From an uncultured Aquimarina sp. (GTDB lineage Bacteria; Bacteroidota; Bacteroidia; Flavobacteriales; Flavobacteriaceae): a stretch of 64,000 bases of DNA. Of the stretch, positions 56,958-64,000 are shown one piece after another. Position numbers and translations under genes: made by a program. How positions within the stretch are numbered: the stretch's first letter is position 1; the number at the start of each line of letters is the position of its first letter. The notes beneath the pieces are model-generated. The model saw only the letters and a program-made list of their open reading frames with translations, had not been told where the DNA came from and searched no databases. The stretch covers positions 26,567-90,566 of the forward strand of contig CANLMN010000020.1 of assembly GCA_947492105.1 (NCBI GenBank). Direction: 5' to 3'.

Positions 56958-57351
56958 ATTAAATATAAATATAGTCGTTTCATTAAAAACTTTAATTCTT
57001 TAATTTACATAAAAGAAAAAAATATAAAATTAATATCAGCCATAAGAACAGTGATCTAAATGAAATTGTTTTTTGTACTGTCTGTTCACGATTTATCAGG
57101 ATAGCTTGTATCATTCACAATATGATTGCAAGCCAAGATAATTTGAAATACTTTTTGTAGTATACACCATGAAAATTTGAATGTGGTAAGTGAATTCGAT
57201 TTATATTCAAGGTAAAAAAGTAGTAGAAAAAGAAATGTGTTATTCGTTGGTAATTAATTTTTGGGAAATAAAGCAAGACCAAATCAGCTATATAATCTCG
57301 CATATCGACTTGTTCTTTTTCCATCAAAATACCTTGTTCATATAGTTCATA

Positions 57352-57440
57352 GCCAAGACTATGCAATAGCGTCACGGTGTCATACCATAAAAGAAATAAT
57401 AGTGTCATGAATACGAATATATATATATACCTAAATTGAA
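57352..57440 (-). repeat. Dispersed intergenic repeat 1, copy e
   Basis: On the minus strand: 'caatttaggtatata', 'atgacactattatttctttt', 'gacaccgtgacgctattgca', ending in the imperfect hairpin 'catagtcttggctatg'. It lies downstream of tssD2 on the same strand as that gene. Confidence 0.7.
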
Positions 57441-57476
57441 TTGTATAATTTAAATACTCAAAGCCTAGATATTTTA

Positions 57477-57520
57477 TATACCAAAAGAGGCTATCTTTTC
57501 AGACAGCCTCTTTTGGTATA
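57477..57520. terminator. Terminator of the type VI tube operon
   Basis: Perfect 16-bp stem (57477-57492 with 57505-57520), 12-base loop, 23 bases beyond the tssD2 stop. Confidence 0.85.
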
Positions 57521-57542
57521 TATACATTTTATAACTTTTGTA

Positions 57543-57932
57543 CTATCCAGCCCAATTACTTTCATAAGGAACGTCATCAATTTGCAATGACTTGACTGCT
57601 ATTGTTAATCGAATATTCAAAGGGGTATCATCTACAGATTGATACTCTTCTACATAGTCACAACAAATACCATCCTGAAACTCGATACCTTGCATACGCG
57701 CCATGGCATCACGTTTATAAAACATTAGGGAGCCATCTTTGAGCTGTGTTGGATGAATCATCCAGTGTAATAAATCAGAACTACCATCTGCCTCTACTAC
57801 TAGAGAGAGCTGCCCTCCTACTGGTTTACCCGAAGGTTTTCCTGTAGAATCCAATGGTTGCTCAAAATCATATTCACAACTCAAAAGTACATGTTCTCTA
57901 CCATCAACAATAAGCTTAGATATAAATGACAT
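57543..57932 (-). CDS. tssD: Type VI tube protein TssD (Hcp-like), second copy
   Basis: 129 residues from ATG. Family pattern of Bacteroidetes TssD: start 'MSFISKLIVDGREHVLLSCEYDFEQPLDSTGKPSGKPVGG', then 'LHWMIHP', 'GSLMFYKRDAMARM' and the C-terminal strand 'IRLTIAVKSLQIDD'. Stacked hexamers of TssD form the inner tube. It differs clearly from the other TssD at 59921 (an added 'CCDYVEEY'), so it may be a tube variant or carry different cargo. Last gene of the operon, 37 bases after TssC. Confidence 0.85.
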   Translation of the reverse strand: MSFISKLIVDGREHVLLSCEYDFEQPLDSTGKPSGKPVGGQLSLVVEADGSSDLLHWMIHPTQLKDGSLMFYKRDAMARMQGIEFQDGICCDYVEEYQSVDDTPLNIRLTIAVKSLQIDDVPYESNWAG

Positions 57933-57969
57933 TCAAAAATAGTGTTAAAAAGTGTTAAAATTATAAATC

Positions 57970-59319
57970 TTATGCTTGAGCATAATCAGTATCCCATTCA
58001 TTACCGTCATCCCCTTTTTGTCCATCCATTTTAATCATATAATTTTTGGCTGGGAAATAAGGTTTTAAACGGATATCTAAATGAATTTTATCTTTATTTA
58101 TTTGATCTTGCTCAAAACGCTTGATATCAAAATTTTCAATTAATTTATCAGGTCCTGTAATAGAATCTAAGAATCGTACAATTTGACTCATGATTTCTTT
58201 TCGTGTTTTGGCATTAAAGTTTTCAAAAGCACGTCTATTCAAGAAATCCATCAATACTTTGGTTACATAATCAAATACACGTACTACAGAATACGTTTGT
58301 AACCCTAGATTATCACCATTAAAAAGTGTTTTGGCAGAGAATGCCATTACTTTTCCATATTCATTAACCATTGGTACCAATCCAAGGTTTTCTAAATTAG
58401 AAATTTCACTCTTTTTAAGATCAAAAGCTACACTATCAACCTCACTTAATCCACCGTGTTTTTTACCGGCAGTAACCTGAGACATTAATGTTTTGTAGAT
58501 TTTTCCTGCCAAAGCGCCAGAAGGTGGTACATATAAATCCTCTTCTTCTCCAAGAGCTTCTTCTTTGGCTCTTCCTACAAGCCAATTACATGTCATAACA
58601 GTGTTAGAAAGATATGCATCTCCGCTTGCCAAATTCGCACTTTCGAACATTTCCATAACGTCATCTGGCTCATCTAAGTGCATAAAATCAGTGACTAACA
58701 TCACTTTGTTATCATGCGCTAATTTGGCCCATTTATCTACAACAGATTTGGACCCAAGATATCCCGGTACAACCATAAGACCATAATTATCTCTTAGATC
58801 CAAACGATCATAAGTAGACAATAATTCTTCTTGAACATGGTCAAAGAAACGTGTATTATCTAAATCAGACAGTTGTTCTAGTTCTGCATTAAGAATCGAT
58901 ACGTTTTTCAAGGCTGGAGCCTCTGCATTTTTATAAAATAAAGCTACAGAGCGGTATGATGCTTCTAATTCACTAGTCTCTTCTAATGCTAGTTTTAGAT
59001 TTTTTTTGAGCACTTGTGATGATAATTTTGATTTCTCATCAGCCTTTTCAACCATATCCACGATATCGCTACCATTTTTGATTGTATCCGACCATAATTC
59101 CAAAATCTTCAAAAGATCTTTGCGCTCTTGTTTTTTGTTATTTTCAGAAAGAAATATTTTTCGTCTTGCTTTTCGATCTGGGTTTAGATTCTGTACATTT
59201 TCAATTGCTGATTCTAAAAGATCAAATCCACCAAATTTTTCGAGAGAATCGGTTCTTTCTTTTATTTGCTCTAAATAGGGTTTATCCTGTAACCCATCAT
59301 TACTTTTTTCTGTTGACAT
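57970..59319 (-). CDS. tssC: Type VI contractile sheath large subunit TssC
   Basis: 449 residues from ATG. Sheath landmarks are 'NVSILNAELEQLSDLDN', 'YGLMVVPGYLGSKSVVDKW', 'NTVMTCNWLVGRAKEEA', 'NEYGKVMAFSAKTLF' and a C-terminal 'DIRLKPYFPAKNYMIKM', which ends the contractile fold. It makes the sheath together with TssB. The N-terminal ~100 residues are charged and helical and differ from proteobacterial TssC. It lies 18 bases downstream of TssB. Confidence 0.88.
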   Translation of the reverse strand: MSTEKSNDGLQDKPYLEQIKERTDSLEKFGGFDLLESAIENVQNLNPDRKARRKIFLSENNKKQERKDLLKILELWSDTIKNGSDIVDMVEKADEKSKLSSQVLKKNLKLALEETSELEASYRSVALFYKNAEAPALKNVSILNAELEQLSDLDNTRFFDHVQEELLSTYDRLDLRDNYGLMVVPGYLGSKSVVDKWAKLAHDNKVMLVTDFMHLDEPDDVMEMFESANLASGDAYLSNTVMTCNWLVGRAKEEALGEEEDLYVPPSGALAGKIYKTLMSQVTAGKKHGGLSEVDSVAFDLKKSEISNLENLGLVPMVNEYGKVMAFSAKTLFNGDNLGLQTYSVVRVFDYVTKVLMDFLNRRAFENFNAKTRKEIMSQIVRFLDSITGPDKLIENFDIKRFEQDQINKDKIHLDIRLKPYFPAKNYMIKMDGQKGDDGNEWDTDYAQA

Positions 59320-59337
59320 GATATATGTAGTAGGTGG

Positions 59338-59787
59338 TTATTTAGCGTTTTTAATTTCTCCAATTAGTGCATCAATTGTAGCCAATAATGATTCTTTGGC
59401 ATCTGCATCTTCTAGTGCCATTTTTAGAATTTTATTACTTTTCAATTGTTTAATGATCTTTTGATATTGTATACTTTCTATTTCTAATCCTTGCAAAAAA
59501 TCACTTTTTCCAATAATCCCTTTTTTTCCAAAATTCCCTAGATTATCAAATCTAATATCTTCATTTACCGTTCCTCCGTTTGCATCTTCAAATGGAATCT
59601 TTATTTCTGGTTGGAAATGCTCAAAAACATCATCAACAGTTTTGAGTCCTTCTACCACTTTAGGTTTAATTGGTGTATTTGGAGTCAATTTGCCAGCTAT
59701 AAGCGTGCGGTTTTGTGGAATCTCGCTCAATGCTTCACTTGCATCCCCTTTTACTTCCTGTCCGCCGATACCAACAGAATTTGCCAT
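59338..59787 (-). CDS. tssB: Type VI contractile sheath small subunit TssB
   Basis: 149 residues from ATG. 'LIAGKLTPNTPIKPKVVEGLKTVDDVFEHFQPEIKI', then 'EDIRFDNLGNFGKKGIIGKSDFLQGLEIESIQYQKII' gives the TssB beta-domain and the linker helix that interlocks with TssC. Order TssB-TssC is as in all type VI loci. A terminator-like hairpin separates it from the upstream TssD. Confidence 0.87.
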   Translation of the reverse strand: MANSVGIGGQEVKGDASEALSEIPQNRTLIAGKLTPNTPIKPKVVEGLKTVDDVFEHFQPEIKIPFEDANGGTVNEDIRFDNLGNFGKKGIIGKSDFLQGLEIESIQYQKIIKQLKSNKILKMALEDADAKESLLATIDALIGEIKNAK

Positions 59788-59868
59788 AAGTATATTGTTT
59801 AATGTTATTTTGTTAAAAATACAGAATTACTTTTTGATATGCAATGCTTACATACGTTTAAAAACAAT

Positions 59869-59896
59869 AAAAGGAGACCAAAACAGGTCTCCTTTT
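59869..59896 (-). terminator. Hairpin between tssD1 and tssB, likely partial terminator
   Basis: AAAAGGAGACC (59869-59879) with GGTCTCCTTTT (59886-59896), followed on the minus strand by a T-rich stretch. In an operon this can let tube protein be made in excess over sheath. Confidence 0.75.
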
Positions 59897-59920
59897 AAAA
59901 TTATTTCTAATACGGATGGT

Positions 59921-60307
59921 TTATACCCACTCGTTAACATGTTCTCCATTTCCAATACCAATAGTCTGTGCAGAGATTGTTATTGTTTCGGTCATTGGAT
60001 TCTGACCAGTAGAATCAAAATTTTCTGTATATTTTACTGCATAAGCTTGCGTAAAATTTAATTCTTTAGCCGTAGCCTCTGTATCTCTTTTTAGAAAAGT
60101 AATACTACCATCTCTTCTTTCAAAATTATTGAACATCCAATCTGATAAACTTGTATCTGCTGTAGATTCTACTTTGATAGTAATCATACCACCTCTTGTT
60201 ATAGAAGAAGGTCTTCCTGTTGCATCAGTTTCTTGATGTAAACCATAATTACAGTTTAATACATTGTACTCATTTCCTCCTACTTTCAAAATTGCTTTAA
60301 AAGACAT
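59921..60307 (-). CDS. tssD: Type VI tube protein TssD (Hcp-like), first copy
   Basis: 128 residues from ATG. 'MSFKAILKVGGNEYNVLNCNYGLHQETDATGRPSSITRGG', 'LSDWMFNNFERRDGSITFLKRD', 'ETITISAQTIGI', the standard TssD sequence of subtype iii systems. It begins the operon TssD-TssB-TssC-TssD. Baseplate, membrane and ClpV genes of the system are not in the window, so the secretion apparatus must be completed elsewhere. Confidence 0.9.
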   Translation of the reverse strand: MSFKAILKVGGNEYNVLNCNYGLHQETDATGRPSSITRGGMITIKVESTADTSLSDWMFNNFERRDGSITFLKRDTEATAKELNFTQAYAVKYTENFDSTGQNPMTETITISAQTIGIGNGEHVNEWV

Positions 60308-60323
60308 AATAAATTTGTTTTGT

Positions 60324-60338
60324 GACGGATAAACCGTC
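60324..60338 (-). promoter_or_regulatory. Small hairpin just upstream of tssD1
   Basis: GACGG-ATAAA-CCGTC, 17 bases before the ATG of tssD1. It may stabilise the mRNA of this abundant tube protein or affect its translation; inference only. Confidence 0.3.
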
Positions 60339-60845
60339 TAATTAATAATAATAATAAAGTATAATAATAATTGTCATTATCGACGAAGCAAATTTAACAA
60401 AAAAGTTTTTACCCTACCAAGTTTAAGGTCATCCTATTAGACAAAATACTTTGTTTTTAGTTAAAAAACACATAAATGAGTTCAATTAAAACTCAAAAGA
60501 AAGAAAAAGACTACAATTATATATAAATCAAAACGACATTGTACCCATAAACACGGTAAACAACAACCCCAAAAGCTCTACATGCCACACGATACTTATA
60601 ATCAATAATCTTACATACAAAAAATCACCCCAAACAAACTATCGCAAGAGAAAAAGACTACAAAAACATGTCTCTGTGAAAATGTATTCGCTATTCCTCC
60701 TACCCAAAGAGTTTAATGAAGTTTCATCGGACTTATCTATAGTTTAAACCAAATCTATTGTTACGTGGTAGGGTATTATGAAGTTAAAACGTTTAAATAT
60801 TAAAGCATAAAGATCCAAAAACAACTGTTAAGCAATAAAAATAAA
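60339..60845. other. Divergent intergenic region, no gene seen
   Basis: About 500 bp of AT-rich DNA with a run of TAA/ATA triplets (60341-60370). It should hold promoters for the tube operon and the metalloprotease gene; none could be fixed. Confidence 0.4.
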
Positions 60846-63800
60846 ATGACTTCAGAACACTTCACAAAACCTAAAATGCGTCTCTCTCTGACACAAATAA
60901 TTATCCAAACAATATGTATTCTATGTTGTATACAATCTGGTTTCAGCCAAAAGCGAGAAATGAAATTTCACGAAGGTGAAACCATTAGCTGTCCTGGTAT
61001 ACATAAAAATATGCATACCAAAGTAGCTACCAAAATGAGGGCTGCTGCAAAAGGACAAAAGAGTAACTACAATAGTAATCCAGGTTTGCAATTTGAAATA
61101 ATCACCTCAGACGCAGTCGCCGATTTTCCTGAAGCACTAAAGGCTTTCCAATTTGCCTTGGATATCTGGGCAAATGAATTAGTATCTGATATACCTATTC
61201 GTGTAGAATTTGATTTTTCTCCAAGAGAAATAGATGATGGTACGGGACAAACTACAATTGGATCTGCTAGCCCCACTTATAACATTTCTGATTTTCCTAA
61301 TGCCCCTATTTTGGGTAAAGAATATCCTGCCGCTTTGGCTAATGCACTTTCAGGAAAAGTATTAGGACCAGAAAATTCTAGCGAAATCACAGTTTCATTC
61401 AATTCTAATATCGATTGGTATTTTGGTTTAGATGGAAACACTCCTACAGATGCATTTGATTTTGTAACTGTTGTGTTACATGAGCTAGGACACGGATTAG
61501 GTTTTCTAGCCTCATCCACAGTTATATCTAACCAAATTATTTTCTCCAAAAATAGACCCTATGATGATTTTATAGTTGATAATATGAACAGAAAACTTGT
61601 AGATTTGAACAAAAATGAATTAACCGATTTACTTATAAGTAATAATCTTTTTATGAATGGTTTCTTCTCTAAAACAGCCTTGCAAGGTACACAACCTAAG
61701 CTTTATGCTCCAAGAGTATTTAATGGTGGTTCGAGTCTTTCTCATTGGGATGAAGAAACATTTTTACCTGGGGACTCGAATTCCTTAATGACAGCATCAA
61801 TAAACACCTCCGAATCAAATTTTGATATCGGCAATATTACTCGTGGATTACTCAAAGATATAGGCTGGAAATTAAATAACCCTGATTTATTTGCCATCAG
61901 CGTTAATAAGGAGCAGATAAGCCTTATCGCAAAACAAATCAGTGATGTGGTTACAGAAGAAGTTATTATTACCAATACAAGTACTAAAACGATTACTGTA
62001 AAAGTCTCTACAGAAGGCAGCAATGCTATTACAGTACTCGATATAGACAAGAACATCGTACTCAAAGCAGGCGAAAGCACTCCACTAACGATAATTACAC
62101 AAGATACATCAACAATAGGAAGCTATAATTCGACTGTAATGCTAAATATATCCGGAACAGATATAACAGCAGCAATCCCTGTAAGTCTTAACGTTTTTGA
62201 GAATGATATTGTAGTATCTCGAAACAAAATTGATACTTCTATAGATGTAGAAAGTATAGCTTCTGTATTTAGTACAGAAACTTTTATACTCCAAAACATT
62301 GGAAACAGTAATGTTTCTTTTGATTTGACAAAAGAAATACCCGAGGATACTATAGATTTTGTATCGTTTTCTCCTACTACGGGGACTATTGCCCCTGGTG
62401 CTTCTGTAGAAATCACTACAAGACTTAGTGCTTCTAGATTGGATAATGGTCTATTTTTGAATACAATTATCATCACCACAGATGATGCGGATACTCAGGT
62501 TTTCAGAATTCCTGTTACTTTTGAGGTAATCAATCAGATCGGACGATTAAAAGACGAAGGGCACCTTAATTTTAGCTTTCAAATTGGTCGTGATGTGAAT
62601 ATCTTATTTCCTTTGAGTAATGTTGGGACTCAAAAACTCACTATTAGCGATGTATACCTGTCAGATAACAAAAGCGGTTCAATCGTTGATTGGAGTACTA
62701 CAGGAGCAAATAACACTATCGCTCCAACGGTAGCGGCAGAAAAACCAAAAGATATTGAAAGGCTAAATATTCTTTTTAATTTAAAACCAACAATTATAGG
62801 CCCCGTTATTGTAGATATTAATATCAAGGTACAAGGATTAAAAGAGCCTTTTGTCATATCAAGAACAATAAATGGTTCTCAACCATCAACTCCTACGATC
62901 AAAATAGCTAACACAATAGAAGTAGAAAAAGGTATTTTAGAATTACAAACCCCAAAAGGAGAAAATACTCAAATCAAAATTGAACTTACAAATCCGAACA
63001 ATGTCCCTCTAACTTATAATTTATTTTATTTTCATGCAGGAGTAGTAGACAACGAAATTGAACGTATCAACCAAGTATTAGAACCTTTGGAGACCAAGGA
63101 ATTAATTTTTACTGTAGCCACTCAAAATCTTGATCCAAATGAATATTTTAGTTTTTTAGGTATAGAGTATTTTTATGAAGGAGAAGGAATAGCTGACACC
63201 GAAATAGAAATTATAAATCAAATCTCTCTTCCTTCAATAGGACATTTTTCGATCGTTAATAGTGACAATGGAGAAGTGCTTCAGCTTATAGAAAATGGTG
63301 CTACGATAGCCGTTGATGAACTAGATCCTTATACGATACTTGCTAATGTGAATACAACCTCTTTTAAAAGTGTGATATTCGATTTGGATCAACAAACCTC
63401 TTTTAGAATAGACAATAGAGCTCCATTTTCATTGGCAGGGGAATTAGATGGTGCTTTGAGACCTTTGAAGAAACTTGCACTAGGAGATCACACCTTGACT
63501 GCAACACCTTTTACTGGGTATAATGGAAGAGGAAATAAAGGAGAAGCATTATCCGTCAATTTTACACTAATTGATAGTAGCTTGCCGGTTATTACAGAAT
63601 TTAATCTTGTCAATACTAGTACCAAAGAACGTATCAAACAACTCAAAAATGGAGATACCCTCAATTATACCGATTTTAAATCCAACGTTTATGATATTGT
63701 AGCAGAAGTTAGTGATCTACCTGTTGTAAATGTAGGATTTGATTATGATAATCAAAGAAAAACACATTTTGATTCCTCAAAACCCTACTCTACCGGAAGA

Positions 63801-64000
63801 GCATTCAGAAGAAAGGGCTTTACTATCGGAACAAATACCCTAAGTGCAACACCTTTTGTACGAGATTCGAATGGACGTCTTGTGGGGAATCCAAAAACTA
63901 TTCAGTTTGAGGTTGTAAATACTGTTGGCTCCAAACAAAGTTCAAAAAATGGCATCGATAATTTAGTCCTTATGACCCCTAATCCTGTGAGTGATTTTGT
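60846..64000 (+). CDS. Large secreted metalloprotease-like protein with T9SS tail (3' partial)
   Basis: Open to the end of the window (1051 codons). The start is ATG at 60846, or more likely 60876 ('MRLSLTQIIIQTICILCCIQSGFSQ', a signal peptide). Residues 60-340 resemble a zinc protease: 'ALKAFQFALDIWANELVSD', the motif 'VVLHELGHGLGF' (about residue 214), and 'HWDEETFLPGDSNSLMTASI' with 'ITRGLLKDIGW', which in related Bacteroidetes proteins closes the catalytic domain. A chain of ~100-residue Ig-like/ASH-type modules follows. The last residues in the window ('LMTPNPVSDFV') begin a T9SS sorting domain, so only about 70 residues lie outside. Confidence 0.85.
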   Translation, partial: MTSEHFTKPKMRLSLTQIIIQTICILCCIQSGFSQKREMKFHEGETISCPGIHKNMHTKVATKMRAAAKGQKSNYNSNPGLQFEIITSDAVADFPEALKAFQFALDIWANELVSDIPIRVEFDFSPREIDDGTGQTTIGSASPTYNISDFPNAPILGKEYPAALANALSGKVLGPENSSEITVSFNSNIDWYFGLDGNTPTDAFDFVTVVLHELGHGLGFLASSTVISNQIIFSKNRPYDDFIVDNMNRKLVDLNKNELTDLLISNNLFMNGFFSKTALQGTQPKLYAPRVFNGGSSLSHWDEETFLPGDSNSLMTASINTSESNFDIGNITRGLLKDIGWKLNNPDLFAISVNKEQISLIAKQISDVVTEEVIITNTSTKTITVKVSTEGSNAITVLDIDKNIVLKAGESTPLTIITQDTSTIGSYNSTVMLNISGTDITAAIPVSLNVFENDIVVSRNKIDTSIDVESIASVFSTETFILQNIGNSNVSFDLTKEIPEDTIDFVSFSPTTGTIAPGASVEITTRLSASRLDNGLFLNTIIITTDDADTQVFRIPVTFEVINQIGRLKDEGHLNFSFQIGRDVNILFPLSNVGTQKLTISDVYLSDNKSGSIVDWSTTGANNTIAPTVAAEKPKDIERLNILFNLKPTIIGPVIVDINIKVQGLKEPFVISRTINGSQPSTPTIKIANTIEVEKGILELQTPKGENTQIKIELTNPNNVPLTYNLFYFHAGVVDNEIERINQVLEPLETKELIFTVATQNLDPNEYFSFLGIEYFYEGEGIADTEIEIINQISLPSIGHFSIVNSDNGEVLQLIENGATIAVDELDPYTILANVNTTSFKSVIFDLDQQTSFRIDNRAPFSLAGELDGALRPLKKLALGDHTLTATPFTGYNGRGNKGEALSVNFTLIDSSLPVITEFNLVNTSTKERIKQLKNGDTLNYTDFKSNVYDIVAEVSDLPVVNVGFDYDNQRKTHFDSSKPYSTGRAFRRKGFTIGTNTLSATPFVRDSNGRLVGNPKTIQFEVVNTVGSKQSSKNGIDNLVLMTPNPVSDF

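Larger units (their letters stand above)
56799..57542. other. Convergent intergenic region rich in repeats
   Basis: About 740 bp with repeat 3 (56931-56957), a repeat 2 copy (about 57133-57262), repeat 1 in minus orientation (57352-57440) and a terminator. The minus-strand ORF at 57115-57408 reads across these repeats and is judged spurious. Confidence 0.55.

Noticed and set aside
57115-57408. 97-codon minus-strand ORF
   Set aside because: It runs through repeat 1 and repeat 2 sequence and its product has no recognisable pattern apart from AT-driven hydrophobic stretches.

Overview
The window is about 64 kb of AT-rich DNA, very probably from a marine member of the Flavobacteriaceae (Aquimarina-like is my best guess, by inference). 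The grounds are type IX secretion (T9SS) sorting tails on several secreted proteins, DUF1501/DUF1800, DUF885, PIG-L plus symporter, DUF5777 and YceI families, a TssD-type (Bacteroidetes subtype iii) type VI secretion tube, and TraN/TraO-type proteins. No rRNA, tRNA, CRISPR array, transposase or integrase gene was seen.

Layout. 1-6.8 kb: tail of a secreted propeller protein with a sorting domain, a DUF6642-like protein, and a DUF1800-DUF1501 pair on the minus strand. 6.8-17.8 kb: an accessory island. It holds a 5'-truncated PRPP-synthetase-like gene, a remnant of an outer-membrane receptor, a partly duplicated secreted-protein gene, a ParD/ParE toxin-antitoxin pair, a Gabija-like OLD nuclease plus UvrD-like helicase operon, and small regulatory or unknown genes. 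Four related inverted-repeat elements punctuate the island. They have the geometry of integron attC sites: short outer core boxes, an unpaired spacer and an inner stem. Genes lie between sites like cassettes. This candidate cassette array is the most interesting part of the window.

17.8-26 kb: two divergent paralogous gene sets (OB-fold lipoprotein-like, YceI-like, DUF5777 beta-barrel) lie on either side of a membrane-bound LytTR regulator. The right-hand set also has a COG4315-type lipoprotein and a mono-haem cytochrome c. This suggests an envelope redox or haem-related function under local control. 26-35 kb: a T9SS cargo, a small MscS channel, serine acetyltransferase plus cysteine synthase, and a PIG-L deacetylase with a sodium:solute symporter and a tiny membrane ORF between them.

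35-44.5 kb: an orphan TraN-TraO pair, a DUF885 protein, a large surface protein with a TonB-plug-like end, and a GH16 glycosidase whose lipoprotein signal peptide is out of frame by one base in a 10-base homopolymer. 44.5-52.2 kb: uridine kinase, CAT-like acetyltransferase, GNATs, an FtsB-like protein, a single-chain methylmalonyl-CoA mutase that fuses the small and large subunits, and a NudK-type hydrolase. 52.4-57 kb: a lipoprotein, two methyltransferases and a PorV-like outer-membrane protein. 57.5-60.3 kb: a compact T6SS tube/sheath operon (TssD, TssB, TssC, TssD). 60.8-64 kb: the start of a large secreted metalloprotease-like protein that runs off the window.

Several short repeat families sit in the intergenic spaces. 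One recurs downstream of five genes in the gene's sense orientation.
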